64,000 nt of DNA from Flavobacteriales bacterium (lineage in GTDB: Bacteria; Bacteroidota; Bacteroidia; CAIKAF01): contig JANWWP010000038.1 of assembly GCA_025055575.1 (NCBI GenBank), positions 24,017-88,016 of the forward strand, written 5' to 3'. The position numbers and the translations under genes are program-made. Within the stretch, counting starts at the first letter, position 1; every line of letters begins with the position of its first letter. A model generated the notes under the pieces. That model was not told the DNA's origin. It saw nothing but the letters and a program-made list of their open reading frames with translations, and made no database searches. Below, one piece after another: positions 41,604 to 51,061 of the stretch.

Positions 41604-44600
41604 CTAGGGTTTTGCCAGGACCAATCTTTGACTGCTGGATTTTCCATTGTAGGTCCAATAAAGAATATAAAGTCCGGATGGAAGATCGTACCTTCCCAGT
41701 GCATAAGTTCCAGGTCCTGTATAGCCCAACTGGTGAATTTGAAGGATACGTCCTGTGAGGTCCAATATTTTCACAACCACCTCGCCCGATGCTGCCCCAT
41801 CCTGCAAAAAGAGCAGGATTTGATCGCCCATGACCACGGCTCTGTCCGGGAGTGAGGGGGAATTGTCCGATTCAGGAACCTCCAGGTTGGATTTAATGCT
41901 CAGGCAATAATCTTCCGTTTCGCCATAGTTGTATGTGCCGGTGGGGGTTACCACCGAGGCGATGGGCGTTTCAACACATACGACCCGCAATCGTGTGACG
42001 AGGGGATTCATCGTCGGCGCAGTGATTGTACCGGACACCAACTGGCCACCGTTCAGATTACCCGAGGTGAAGGCCTCTTCCCCCGTATCAGTAAAGTCAC
42101 CGTCGCCATTCCAGTCAATGAAAATTTTGAAAACGGACACCATGCCCTGGTTACAGGTACCCACCCCCACGGTAAAATTGAAGGGTTTGCCGTTTTCCAC
42201 CTCAAAAGGCCCTAGATAGCCGGTGTAGTTGGAATACTGATCGGGCACCGAACCAGGCCCAGGGGCCAGGGTGCCACAAGAGCTGTTGTTTATGACTCCG
42301 CCTATTTTCACTTGATATATGTAAGTGTTGTCGGGATGTGATGCCAAGGAGGCATTGTAATTCTGGCAGACGCAGGGCGTGCCCACAGGCACATTCAGTT
42401 CGCTGCTGGATCCTGTGAGGCCAGAAGCCGAGCAGGTGACTTGGCAACGATACAGGGTGGAGGTAGATTGAATTGCCGTAACGGAGGGCGCGGACGGACC
42501 AAAATTGCTCCAGGTGCTGCCTCCGTCGGTACTGCGTTGCCATTGATAGCTGATGCCGCCATACATGGACAGGTCGTTGGAGATTTGCAGGGTGAACGGC
42601 TGGAAGGGGCAGGCTTCTGGCGTGGAAGCTAAGGTGTTGCCTGGGTTCGGCGTACCGCTGCAAGGTGTTAAGGGAATTACGGTGAAGCAATAATCCTCCG
42701 TTTCTCCATAAGCAAACAATCCCTCTGGCATCACCATAGAGCTGTCCCATGTTTCCATGAGCACAATCCTCAAACGGGTGACTCCTGGAACGGCATTGAG
42801 CGGCACTATGAAGCTTCCCGATACCGTCTGAGGCGGGACGACGGCTGCCGGGGTGGTATAAACGGTTTCTCCGCCATCTCCAAAATCCCCGTCTTGATTC
42901 CAGTCTGCAAAAATTTTAAGAAAATGATTATAGCTGCCATTACAAGTCCCTACTTCGATGGAGAAATTGACATTGGTACCGGCCATGTGAGCCGGCCCTG
43001 GAAGGCTTCCAGTGTAGTTTCCGTATTGGTTGGCTACGGAGCCGGGTCCAGGTGCACTTTGGCCGCAAACGCTTGAATTCGCCATGGTGCCCACGGTCAC
43101 TTGAAGGATTTCCCCGTCCCAGGGGTACATGGCTCCGGAAGCTGCATAAGATAAACACTGGCAATTGTCGCCGCCCACGGTTACTGTGACGGGAGTGCTG
43201 TGGGCACTTGAGCCACTGTTGGAGCAGGTGACCTGACAACGAAATTGGGTATTAACATTCACCATTGTTTGTACTTGGGCTTGGTTGGGCCCAAAGTTGG
43301 TCCATGTGGCGCCGCCATCCGTGCTTTGTTGCCATTGAAAAGTCAGGCCCGTGGCGGGTGCCAGCCCCGGCAGGCTTAGTTGGACGGACATCCCGGGACA
43401 CCCCGTCGTGGCTGAAGCGGATGTGGTGCCCGGAGAAGGCGTTCCGGAGCAACCGACTGGAGTTTGTACATCCACGCAGTAATCTTCTGTCTCACCATAG
43501 TAGTAGGTGCCCTCAGGCATTATGGGATTGGGCTCCTGAGGTCCCCACACGTTCTGAAGAACGAGACGCAATCGGGTAGCACCGCTAACGGCCGTCGCCG
43601 GTACAAAAAAAGAACCCGTAACAAGGCCCGGTTGGGAAAGAGGGGAGGTTGTGGCAAAGACTTCTTCTCCTGAATCGTTAAAATCGCCGTCCTGATTCCA
43701 GTCCGCAAATATTTTTAGGTGGGGAAAGGTGAATCCTCCGCATTGGCCTGCTTCAACTGAAAAACTGACTGGAAATCCCTGATACACGGTGGCAGGGGCT
43801 ACACTGGCGGTGAAATTGCTGTACATTCCGGGCATGGAACCGGGTCCCGGGGCCTGGTCCTGACAAAGGCTGCTGTGTGTTAGGTTACCCACTGTCACGG
43901 ACAATATGTCGCTGTCCCAGGAATCGCTGGCCGCTGAACTCGAATAGGAATTACACTGACAGTCATTGGTATTTAAGATTACCTGTACAGGAACACTCAG
44001 ATCTGAAAGACCGGAGTTCAGGCAAGTCACTTCGCATCGAAAGAGAGCACTGGCCGTAATCGAGGTGGTTACATAGGGTTGGTTGGGGCCAAATCCAGTC
44101 CATGTGAGACCGCCGTCCGTGCTTTGTTGCCATTGATACTGGTATCCCAACCCAGGGGTGAGGCCTGGCAAAGACAATAGGACGGGCTGATTCACGCACA
44201 CCTGCGAAGTGGAAGCTTCGGTTGAGCCTGGTGCGGGCTGGCCACTGCACGCAGGCGGCAATTGAATATTCAGACAATAATCCTCAGTTTCCCCGTAATC
44301 GTAAGGTATGTCGGGTTCTATCATATTGGGTTCGGTGAGGCTCCAGACGGCCATTGCTATGACGCGCAACCGGGCGCTCCCGGGCGGCGCGTTGACGGGA
44401 ACCCAGAAATTGCCGCTGGTGGTTCCAGGAAGTGTGAACGGCACCGGAGATGCATAGACTTCTTCATCGCTGTCGTTGAAATCTCCATCCTGGTTCCAAT
44501 CCGCGAACAATTTGAGGTGGAAGTAGCTTCCAAAATTGCAGATGTCGGCGCTCAACGAGAAATTCACAAGGCTTCCTGTGAAGGCAGAAGGTCCGGAAGC

Positions 44601-45680
44601 GAGAGTTGTGTAATCATTATATTGGCCGGGCATTGACCCCGAGGCGCCGCTCAGATCTTGGCATTGGGATGAATTTACAAAACTCCCGATTTGTACCTGC
44701 ACAAGGTCAGGACCATCCGGATATGAGGCATAAGAGGCCGGAAAGGAGCCACACTGGCAGGGATCGGTGGTCACATCCACTTGCACGGGCGTGCTGGTAG
44801 CGCTTAAACCACTGTTGGTGCAGGTGACGACACAGCGAAATTGCGTGGCGACGGAAACTGTCTGACTTACCACAGGACTGCCAGTTCCCAGGCTATTCCA
44901 GGTGATGCCCCCGTCCGTACTGGACTCCCAGGCATAAAGAATGCCGGTACCGGAAGGATAGTTTTGTAGCGACAGCGTAATAGATTGTGAAGGGCAAACT
45001 TGCTGGGAAGACGCCAGCGTACTTCCAGGATTTGGCATACCAGAGCAGGCGGTGGCAGTCCATTCCAAACGAATATTTGGCCTATCCATAAATCCTGCAT
45101 AAGGCGGGACAGACGAAGAACAAATGCCCAACATATCCGAATAATAGGCCAGAGTATAAACATTTCCAGGAGGCATGGACGTCATGAGGGTGCTGGCATT
45201 CACGAGATAAGAATTATTTTGAAAGCAGGTTTCTACGATCAGGTTGTCCCCACCATTCCAGGAAAAAGGCGTATTGAATGTGAATTGAACCCAGCCGGTG
45301 GGCCAAACGCCCCCGGAAGGAAAGTTTTGGGGCGAAGTCTGTCCGGCCGCTGTGCCCATATACCAGGCTCCAGAGTTCAGATTGGCCGGAGTGGTATAGG
45401 CCACGATTTGAAAATTATTGTGGACCGCCGCTCCGTTGCCGTTCACAATGTGAAAGCCCAGGGAAGAAATCGAAGCCCCTGGGACCACTCCGGCGGCAAG
45501 CAATTCGGAGGCTGAAAAGAAGAACTGTTGGCGCGCCCCCCAGTAATAATTACCAAAAGGTGTCGGGAATGTGTAGGCAGAATTTGAGAGATTGCCTGTG
45601 CCGAGAACCGAAAAATTTTGGGCCATTGATATTTTAAAAAATACCCAGGCTAATAGAATAAAAATTGTTATTCTCTTCAT
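41604..45680 (-). CDS. Giant GEVED-repeat T9SS surface protein, 1358 aa
   Basis: Signal peptide (ITIFILLAWVFFKISMAQ), an N-terminal beta domain (about 20-215; NNFQIVAYTTPANLNSGAWYMG, WNGGDNLIVETCFQNN), then four copies of a unit of about 260 residues. Each has an Ig-like part (CSGxPxPG, YxWQxSTDGGxTWxxFG, FRCxVTCxNSGLS) and a GEVED domain (LKIFADWNQDGDFNDSGEEVF ... YGETEDYCL). The four YGETEDYC segments are clear. The C-terminus (KILDLTGRIL ... LPSGLYILYW) is a type A-like tail lacking the usual YPNP motif. GEVED domains are found in bacterial surface and protease proteins. The ATG at 45680 is used, over a longer frame to 45725. Confidence 0.88.
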   Translation of the reverse strand: MKRITIFILLAWVFFKISMAQNFSVLGTGNLSNSAYTFPTPFGNYYWGARQQFFFSASELLAAGVVPGASISSLGFHIVNGNGAAVHNNFQIVAYTTPANLNSGAWYMGTAAGQTSPQNFPSGGVWPTGWVQFTFNTPFSWNGGDNLIVETCFQNNSYLVNASTLMTSMPPGNVYTLAYYSDMLGICSSSVPPYAGFMDRPNIRLEWTATACSGMPNPGSTLASSQQVCPSQSITLSLQNYPSGTGILYAWESSTDGGITWNSLGTGSPVVSQTVSVATQFRCVVTCTNSGLSATSTPVQVDVTTDPCQCGSFPASYASYPDGPDLVQVQIGSFVNSSQCQDLSGASGSMPGQYNDYTTLASGPSAFTGSLVNFSLSADICNFGSYFHLKLFADWNQDGDFNDSDEEVYASPVPFTLPGTTSGNFWVPVNAPPGSARLRVIAMAVWSLTEPNMIEPDIPYDYGETEDYCLNIQLPPACSGQPAPGSTEASTSQVCVNQPVLLSLPGLTPGLGYQYQWQQSTDGGLTWTGFGPNQPYVTTSITASALFRCEVTCLNSGLSDLSVPVQVILNTNDCQCNSYSSSAASDSWDSDILSVTVGNLTHSSLCQDQAPGPGSMPGMYSNFTASVAPATVYQGFPVSFSVEAGQCGGFTFPHLKIFADWNQDGDFNDSGEEVFATTSPLSQPGLVTGSFFVPATAVSGATRLRLVLQNVWGPQEPNPIMPEGTYYYGETEDYCVDVQTPVGCSGTPSPGTTSASATTGCPGMSVQLSLPGLAPATGLTFQWQQSTDGGATWTNFGPNQAQVQTMVNVNTQFRCQVTCSNSGSSAHSTPVTVTVGGDNCQCLSYAASGAMYPWDGEILQVTVGTMANSSVCGQSAPGPGSVANQYGNYTGSLPGPAHMAGTNVNFSIEVGTCNGSYNHFLKIFADWNQDGDFGDGGETVYTTPAAVVPPQTVSGSFIVPLNAVPGVTRLRIVLMETWDSSMVMPEGLFAYGETEDYCFTVIPLTPCSGTPNPGNTLASTPEACPFQPFTLQISNDLSMYGGISYQWQRSTDGGSTWSNFGPSAPSVTAIQSTSTLYRCQVTCSASGLTGSSSELNVPVGTPCVCQNYNASLASHPDNTYIYQVKIGGVINNSSCGTLAPGPGSVPDQYSNYTGYLGPFEVENGKPFNFTVGVGTCNQGMVSVFKIFIDWNGDGDFTDTGEEAFTSGNLNGGQLVSGTITAPTMNPLVTRLRVVCVETPIASVVTPTGTYNYGETEDYCLSIKSNLEVPESDNSPSLPDRAVVMGDQILLFLQDGAASGEVVVKILDLTGRILQIHQLGYTGPGTYALGRYDLPSGLYILYWTYNGKSSSQRLVLAKP

Positions 45681-45690
45681 AATTTTTTTC

Positions 45691-45698
45691 CAAATATA
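45691..45698 (-). promoter_or_regulatory. -7 promoter box TATATTTG for the GEVED protein
   Basis: Exact TAnnTTTG match 10 bases before the ATG at 45680. Confidence 0.55.
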
Positions 45699-45704
45699 AG
45701 AATC

Positions 45705-45753
45705 AAAACAGAATATATTTTTCATTATTATGAAGAAACATATTCTGTTTTTT
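45705..45753 (-). terminator. Long hairpin, probable terminator of the upstream minus-strand gene
   Basis: AAAACAGAATAT at 45705-45716 pairs with ATATTCTGTTTT at 45740-45751, and TTT-TTCAT with ATGAA-AAA inside it, about 20 base pairs with one mismatch, one bulge and a four-base loop. TTTTT flanks it on either strand. It separates the 45842-46450 gene from the GEVED promoter; the rest of 45754-45841 is AT-rich with nothing recognised. Confidence 0.65.
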
Positions 45754-45841
45754 AAAATTTTTTTCCCAAAAATTAGACTTTTTTAATAGATTTAATTTAT
45801 TAAAACTTTGCCTGGGAAATTGCAGAAATTCGCCCGAGGAA

Positions 45842-46450
45842 TTATTCTACCGGCACCATGCGCACCCGTCCAATAAATTGAGGTGTTTCAAGCTCCACCA
45901 GACGTCCGTTTTGGTAGCGGTAATAAAAGGTGTCTCCATTGGGATAGCGCACGGTGTAGCGACCCGGTTCGTGGCTGTTCAGAGTGGCATACACACCCCG
46001 AAATTCTGAGAAAATTTTGCTGCCCACATTCACGGGCTCCTCAAAGAGCATGCGCGTCGTGGTAAAAGTAATGGGCCCGTCGCATTGGCTGCGACGGTTG
46101 TCGGTTTGAATCAAGTATTGACCATTTTGGGACGAAATGGCCGTATAATCGGTGACCAAGTTGTTTTCTTCGTTTTTTAGGTAGCTTTCCTTAAAAATTC
46201 CGTTCAGATACGTGCTGCGCGAAAAATTGTAGCGTTCCGTCTTGCGCATAAAAAAGCCGACCGTCACCCGGCTTTCCACCTCAAAAATTTCCAGGGCATC
46301 CAGGGTGGTTTTTCGAAGCGTCATTTCGCCCACCGTGCTGCCAAAAACCTTCACCTTGAGGGTGCGTTTCTCAGTGCTGTTCTGGGCTTTTAAGGAAATA
46401 GCCCAAAGCGAGGCGATACACAACAGACCAAAAAAACGGTAGGCATGCAT
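45842..46450 (-). CDS. Secreted DUF6134-like protein, 202 aa
   Basis: Signal peptide (HAYRFFGLLCIASLWAISLKAQ), then a beta-rich domain. The arrangement (LKVKVFGSTVGEMTLRKT, FEVESRVTVGFFMRKTERYNF, GIFKESYLKNEENNLVTDY, and a C-terminal YRYQNGRLVELETP) resembles the Bacteroidota DUF6134 family of unknown function, probably periplasmic. The start at 46450 gives the signal peptide at once; the frame is open up to 46537 but the extra residues would overlap miaB. It follows miaB by 50 bases and may be co-transcribed with it. Confidence 0.65.
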   Translation of the reverse strand: MHAYRFFGLLCIASLWAISLKAQNSTEKRTLKVKVFGSTVGEMTLRKTTLDALEIFEVESRVTVGFFMRKTERYNFSRSTYLNGIFKESYLKNEENNLVTDYTAISSQNGQYLIQTDNRRSQCDGPITFTTTRMLFEEPVNVGSKIFSEFRGVYATLNSHEPGRYTVRYPNGDTFYYRYQNGRLVELETPQFIGRVRMVPVE

Positions 46451-46500
46451 ACGTAATTCCTGTATGCAAATTAAAACAAAATTTTCTGAAAAATTCCAGA

Positions 46501-47928
46501 TCAAATAAATGCACCCATCAGGGTGGCTGAAGTGCAATCCACAATGCGAACTGAAAGCACTTGTCCGGCTTTTATGCCGGCCTTCCAGGGGAACACCACC
46601 ATTTTATTTTGAGGCGTACGGCCGCAAAATTGGTCGGGACTTCGGCGGGAAGGCCCTTCCACCAGCACCTGAAAGGTGTGCCCCACATCTCTCTGATGGC
46701 TTTGGAGAGACAGTCGCCTCTGGAGGTCTATGATTTCCTGGAGGCGGCGGTTTTTAACTTCTTCCGGCACATCGTCTTCAAATTTTTTGGCCGCGGGGGT
46801 ACCGGGTCTTTCGGAATACTTAAACATGTAAGCCGAATCGAAAGCCACTTCTTCCATGAGGCTCAGGGTCAATTGATGGTCTTCCTCCGTTTCGCTGCAA
46901 AAACCGGCAATGATATCGGTGCTGATGGCGGCATGCGGCAGATATTTGCGAATAGCCTGGATGCGCTCCAGATACCATTCGCGGGAATAACCCCGATTCA
47001 TTCGTTGCAGAATACGTGTGCTGCCGCTTTGGACAGGAAGATGGATGTAAGGGCAGATGTTAGGATAGAGCGCCATGGTTTTTAGGACGTTGTCCGTAAA
47101 ATCTCTGGGGTGGCTGGTTGTGAATCGGATACGTAAACCCGGAAAGGCTTCGGCCACTTTTTTCAGCAATCCTGCAAAGTCCAAAGCCTGCGCCTTTTCT
47201 TCCGCTGTGAGCCGGTGAAATTCCTTCTTTGGCCCCCCGCCAAACCACAAGTAGGAGTCCACATTTTGACCCAGGAGCGTCACTTCTTTATAGCCTTGAT
47301 CCCAGAGTTGCCTGCATTCCTCCAGAATGGTATCCGGGTTGCGGCTGCGTTCGCGGCCCCGCGTGAAGGGGACCACACAAAAGGTGCACATATTATCGCA
47401 ACCGCGCATGATGGTGATGAAGGCGCTGACGCCGTTACCGGTAAGCCGAACGGGGCTGACGTCGGCATAGGTTTCTTCCAGCGAGAGCAGTACATTCATG
47501 CCCCGATGGCCATCGAGAGCCTGGTCCACCAGACGGGGAAGATCTCGGTAAGCATCCGGGCCTGCCACCACATCCACGAGCTTTTCCTGATCTAAAAGTT
47601 GCTCGCGCAGACGCTCGGCCATGCAGCCCAGCATACCCACCACCAAGTTCGGTTTGCTTTTTTTGAGGCTTTTCAGCTCGCGCAGGCGGGCCCGCACACG
47701 CTGCTCCGCGTTGTCGCGAATGGCACATGTATTCAGGAAAACGATATCGGCCTGGGAAGCTTCCTGGCTGATGTGAAAGCCTTGCTCTTGCATCACGGAG
47801 GCCACAATCTCGCTGTCAGAAAAATTCATCTGACAGCCATAACTTTCAATGTACACGCTCCCTTTAGAATGAAAAGGGGCTTCTGGAGCCATCTCATGAA
47901 GTGGTGATACCTGAGCGGTCGGGTCCAT
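46501..47928 (-). CDS. miaB: tRNA-2-methylthio-N6-dimethylallyladenosine synthase MiaB
   Basis: 475 residues. This radical-SAM enzyme methylthiolates A37 of tRNAs reading UNN codons. The order is right: the UPF0004 domain with [22 protein letters not shown] and [10 protein letters not shown] (three cysteines for the auxiliary cluster), the radical-SAM motif [22 protein letters not shown] (CxxxCxxC), and a C-terminal TRAM domain ([26 protein letters not shown]). The ATG at 47928 is preferred over the in-frame one at 47955, because a TAnnTTTG box at 47937-47944 falls inside the longer reading. Confidence 0.96.
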   Translation of the reverse strand: MDPTAQVSPLHEMAPEAPFHSKGSVYIESYGCQMNFSDSEIVASVMQEQGFHISQEASQADIVFLNTCAIRDNAEQRVRARLRELKSLKKSKPNLVVGMLGCMAERLREQLLDQEKLVDVVAGPDAYRDLPRLVDQALDGHRGMNVLLSLEETYADVSPVRLTGNGVSAFITIMRGCDNMCTFCVVPFTRGRERSRNPDTILEECRQLWDQGYKEVTLLGQNVDSYLWFGGGPKKEFHRLTAEEKAQALDFAGLLKKVAEAFPGLRIRFTTSHPRDFTDNVLKTMALYPNICPYIHLPVQSGSTRILQRMNRGYSREWYLERIQAIRKYLPHAAISTDIIAGFCSETEEDHQLTLSLMEEVAFDSAYMFKYSERPGTPAAKKFEDDVPEEVKNRRLQEIIDLQRRLSLQSHQRDVGHTFQVLVEGPSRRSPDQFCGRTPQNKMVVFPWKAGIKAGQVLSVRIVDCTSATLMGAFI

Positions 47929-47936
47929 GAATTCTG

Positions 47937-47944
47937 CAAAGGTA
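47937..47944 (-). promoter_or_regulatory. -7 promoter box TACCTTTG for miaB
   Basis: Exact TAnnTTTG match eight bases before the miaB ATG, predicting a near-leaderless mRNA. Confidence 0.6.
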
Positions 47945-47956
47945 AAGCTGTCCACC

Positions 47957-47964
47957 TATTTTTG
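47957..47964 (+). promoter_or_regulatory. -7 promoter box TATTTTTG for rlmI-like gene
   Basis: Exact TAnnTTTG match four bases before the ATG at 47969, predicting a leaderless mRNA; it lies 12 bases from the oppositely oriented miaB box. Confidence 0.6.
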
Positions 47965-47968
47965 GGCC

Positions 47969-49141
47969 ATGTTTGGGCCCGTGAAGCTGCATTTAAAGGC
48001 GGGGAGGGAGGATTCTATACTCCGAGGGCATCCCTGGGTTTTTTCTGGGTCTTTGGCGGCCCACGTGGATGCATTTCCGGAAGGCGCCTGGGCTGTGGTT
48101 TGTGATGCGCAGGGCCGGCCGCTCGCGAGCGGATACCTCTGCCACGGATCCATTGCTGTGCGGCTTTTGGTTTTTGGCCCCACCAGCTCAGATCCGGAAA
48201 CCGCTATTGAGGAACAGGTCAAAAAAGCTCTTCAACTTAGGCTTTCTCTCGGGTTCAGGCTTTCCGCTGAAAGCGCAGTGCGCCTGGTCAATGGGGAAGG
48301 AGATGGACTGCCGGGTGTGATCGCAGATTGGTACGGTGGATTTCTTGTCGTGCAACTGCATGTTCGGGCCCTGAGAGCGTATCAGGAGTTGCTTCAAAAA
48401 ATTTTTTTTCGCGTATTGGGCGAGGGGTTAAAAAAGATTCTATTTAGAGACACCTGGAACTACCCGTCTGCTGAAACCGATTTTTCCAATGAAAAGCCAA
48501 CTTTTCTGGAAATACGGGAAAACGGACTGCGCTTTACCGTGAAGCCGGGCTCCGGCCAAAAGACGGGATTTTACCTGGATCAACGCAACAACAGGCTTTT
48601 ATGCCGGCAATTAGCGGCAGGGCGTCGGGTTCTGAATTTGTTTTCATTCACAGGTGGTTTCACTTTAAATGCCTTAGCGGGGGGAGCACAAGAAGCCGTG
48701 AGTGTGGACAGTTCCGGAGAAGCGCTCAGCATTTTACAAAACCATTTGAAGATCAATAATCTTGAAAAAAAAACGCACCGGGCTTACTGCGCGGATATTT
48801 TTAAATGGATTGCCAATTTTCCAGAAACATTTGATGTGGTCATCTGTGACCCGCCTTCCCTGGCCCGCAGCGCTCAGGCCCGTCATACGGCCATACAGGC
48901 TTACAAGCGTTTGAACGAGCAGGTTTTGCAAAAAGTCGAACCAGGCGGATTGTTGTTCACATTTTCGTGCACCGCGGTGGTGAGCGTGGAGCATTTTGAA
49001 GGCGCCCTAAGGGCTGCGGCTATTTCTGCCGGGCGCCGTGTGTACATTTTGAAGCAGTTGGACCCCGATTTAGACCATCCCTGGGCCATGGCACATCCTG
49101 AAGGACGTTATTTGAAAGGGTTCTTGTTGCACGTCGAATAA
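47969..49141 (+). CDS. RlmI-like rRNA cytosine-5 methyltransferase, 390 aa
   Basis: N-terminal PUA-type RNA-binding domain (KLHLKAGREDSILRGHPWVFSGSL, LASGYLCHGSIAVRLL), a central linking region (LVNGEGDGLPGVIADWYGGFLVVQLH) and a C-terminal SAM domain with VLNLFSFTGGFTLNALAGGA (motif I), SVDSSGEAL, VVICDPPSLARS and LLFTFSCTAVV, whose cysteine fits the catalytic residue. It modifies 23S rRNA, by analogy to E. coli m5C1962, though the site here is not shown. The ATG at 47969 is favoured by the promoter. The MATE gene follows by 21 bases. Confidence 0.88.
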   Translation: MFGPVKLHLKAGREDSILRGHPWVFSGSLAAHVDAFPEGAWAVVCDAQGRPLASGYLCHGSIAVRLLVFGPTSSDPETAIEEQVKKALQLRLSLGFRLSAESAVRLVNGEGDGLPGVIADWYGGFLVVQLHVRALRAYQELLQKIFFRVLGEGLKKILFRDTWNYPSAETDFSNEKPTFLEIRENGLRFTVKPGSGQKTGFYLDQRNNRLLCRQLAAGRRVLNLFSFTGGFTLNALAGGAQEAVSVDSSGEALSILQNHLKINNLEKKTHRAYCADIFKWIANFPETFDVVICDPPSLARSAQARHTAIQAYKRLNEQVLQKVEPGGLLFTFSCTAVVSVEHFEGALRAAAISAGRRVYILKQLDPDLDHPWAMAHPEGRYLKGFLLHVE

Positions 49142-49162
49142 TAAGCTTTTCATTTTTTCATC

Positions 49163-50506
49163 ATGCGCGTCGGGACGGGGTACCGGGATATTCTAAAAAT
49201 GTATTTGCCTTTGCTGCTTTCGGTGATGTCGCAAATGGCGGTCAGTATTGCCGACGTGTTTTTTTTGGGGCGTTTGACGCCCCCGGAGCAAGCCGCCGGC
49301 AATTATGGTTTTTTGATTTTTCTGGTCATCATGGTTATAGGTTTGGGCCTTTCCAATGGCCTGAGCGTACTCACGGCCCGGTCCTGTGGCGAGGGTAAGC
49401 CTCGGGAGGCCTCGGCGTATCTGTGGCATGGGCTGGTGTTGATGGGAGTGTACATGATTCTGGCTTTCAGCTTTGTCCGCGTCGGACTTCGGCCATTGCT
49501 GGGTTGGGCACTGAAGGATCCCGGACTTCGAGCCGAGGTGTTGGGGTATTGTTTTCATAGGGCTCCGGAATTATGGTTCAGCCTGCCGGTTTTGGTTCTC
49601 AACGCCTTTTATGTGGGGACCGCCCGACCCCGTGTGGTGTCTGTTGCAGCTTTTCTGGGCGCAGGCTGTAATATTTTTTTGGATTATGCCTGGATATTCG
49701 GCCACTTTGGATTTCCGGCTTTTCGGGTCGCCGGCGCTGCTAAGGCCACGGTGGCTTCACAGATACTGGTGTGGGGGGTGATGGTGTTGGCAACGCTCAT
49801 TTTACCAGGAAGTCGTGCCTTTTTCAAAAATTTTTCATTCGTTTTCAAATGGTCCGTGTTTCAGGCTATTCGCCGGGTATCAGGACCTCTATTCCTTCAG
49901 AACGGTTTGTCCATAGTTTCCTGGTTGCTGTTTTTTACCCTCATTGAACGGGCCGATTTGCGTCTTTTGGAGGCTTCCTCCGTTATTCGGGCCTTTTACG
50001 GTCTCACTCTGATGCCGGCCCTGGCTTTGAATGCCACGGTGAGCAGCATGGTCAGCAATTTCCTGGGGCAGGGCGGCGGGTCTCATGCTACGCATTTTAT
50101 GAAACGTCTGGCGGTCACCGGTATGATATTTTGTGCGCCCTGGCTGGCTGTGATTCTTGGCCCTTTTCGCGAGGGGCTGGCCGTTTTTACGGTGCATCCT
50201 GAAGTGGTGCAGTTGGCCCTGGATTCGCGTTGGAGTTTGGCTCTTGCCGTGGCCCAGATGCCCTTGGTGTTCACATTATTTGCCTCCATTACGGGCACGG
50301 GTCACACCAAGGCTACTCTTTTCATTGAAAGCGCCAGTCTTACGGTATATCTTGCCTACGTGGCTTGGGTGTGTCAGATGCCCGCACCTTCCATAGGCTG
50401 GATCTGGTTTTCTGAATCCTTGTACTTTTCATTGCTGGCTCTTTTTTCCTGGCTATGGCATCAACGTTTTTGGAATCCGAGGAATTCCACTAAATTTTTC
50501 CCATAA
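49163..50506 (+). CDS. MATE-family efflux transporter, 447 aa
   Basis: 12 hydrophobic segments in two bundles. The first half has LPLLLSVMSQMAVSIADVFFLGRLTP and the GLGLSNGLSVLTARSCGEGKPREAS motif; the second has LPSRAF/VFQAIRRVSGPLFLQNGLSIVSWLLFFTL and ALNATVSSMVSNFLGQG, the paired MATE pattern. It exports cationic drugs or metabolites with sodium or protons. Substrates cannot be told. It probably shares a transcript with the rlmI-like gene. Confidence 0.88.
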   Translation: MRVGTGYRDILKMYLPLLLSVMSQMAVSIADVFFLGRLTPPEQAAGNYGFLIFLVIMVIGLGLSNGLSVLTARSCGEGKPREASAYLWHGLVLMGVYMILAFSFVRVGLRPLLGWALKDPGLRAEVLGYCFHRAPELWFSLPVLVLNAFYVGTARPRVVSVAAFLGAGCNIFLDYAWIFGHFGFPAFRVAGAAKATVASQILVWGVMVLATLILPGSRAFFKNFSFVFKWSVFQAIRRVSGPLFLQNGLSIVSWLLFFTLIERADLRLLEASSVIRAFYGLTLMPALALNATVSSMVSNFLGQGGGSHATHFMKRLAVTGMIFCAPWLAVILGPFREGLAVFTVHPEVVQLALDSRWSLALAVAQMPLVFTLFASITGTGHTKATLFIESASLTVYLAYVAWVCQMPAPSIGWIWFSESLYFSLLALFSWLWHQRFWNPRNSTKFFP

Positions 50507-50592
50507 AATCGAGTATTAGTAAAAGATTTTAGAAGCTATTCAAGCAATAATTTTGAGTATACAGGTGCAAAAGGTATTTCAAATCTGGGCCT

Positions 50593-51021
50593 TCACGTCA
50601 GCGATCCTATCAGAAACAGGAGCCTCAAAGTGTAGCCTCCGGCCCGCACCCAGCCCGCTTTTTCCAAAGCCTTCAAACGGGCTTCGTCAGCACCCTCTGA
50701 AAGACTGTCCATCTGTCGCTTTAAAACCAAAAGGTTCCACAACCAAATGGCAAGTAGCAGAAAAGTGGCTATACTGAATCCGGCATACATTCTATGGCGC
50801 AGCATCATGAAAAATAAAGCCAGGCTGGAGAGTGTTTCAAAAGCCATGATAGGGTACACCACCATAGCAGTATTTTGATACCTTTTTTTGAAAAAAGCGG
50901 CCCATTTTTCGGGACTCACATAGCGGAAGGCAGGATAATAGGCCACTTGCATGAACCAAAAGACACCTGCCAAAGCAGCGCACAGAATGAGCGTGAGATA
51001 AAATAAAATGAGGGGGAGCAT
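50593..51021 (-). CDS. Small four-helix membrane protein, 142 aa
   Basis: Four transmembrane segments (LILFYLTLILCAALAGVFWF, AMVVYPIMAFETLSSLALFFMM, GFSIATFLLLAIWLWNLLVL, GYTLRLLFLIGSL) with FMQVAYYPAFRYVSPEKWAAFFKKRYQ between the first two. It resembles DUF1772-like four-helix proteins but I cannot assign it with confidence. It lies 40 bases after the TonB receptor on the same strand and may be in its operon. Confidence 0.6.
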   Translation of the reverse strand: MLPLILFYLTLILCAALAGVFWFMQVAYYPAFRYVSPEKWAAFFKKRYQNTAMVVYPIMAFETLSSLALFFMMLRHRMYAGFSIATFLLLAIWLWNLLVLKRQMDSLSEGADEARLKALEKAGWVRAGGYTLRLLFLIGSLT

Positions 51022-51061
51022 AGAATTGGAACAGGCGAATGCGTGAGGTGTTCGGCTGCCG

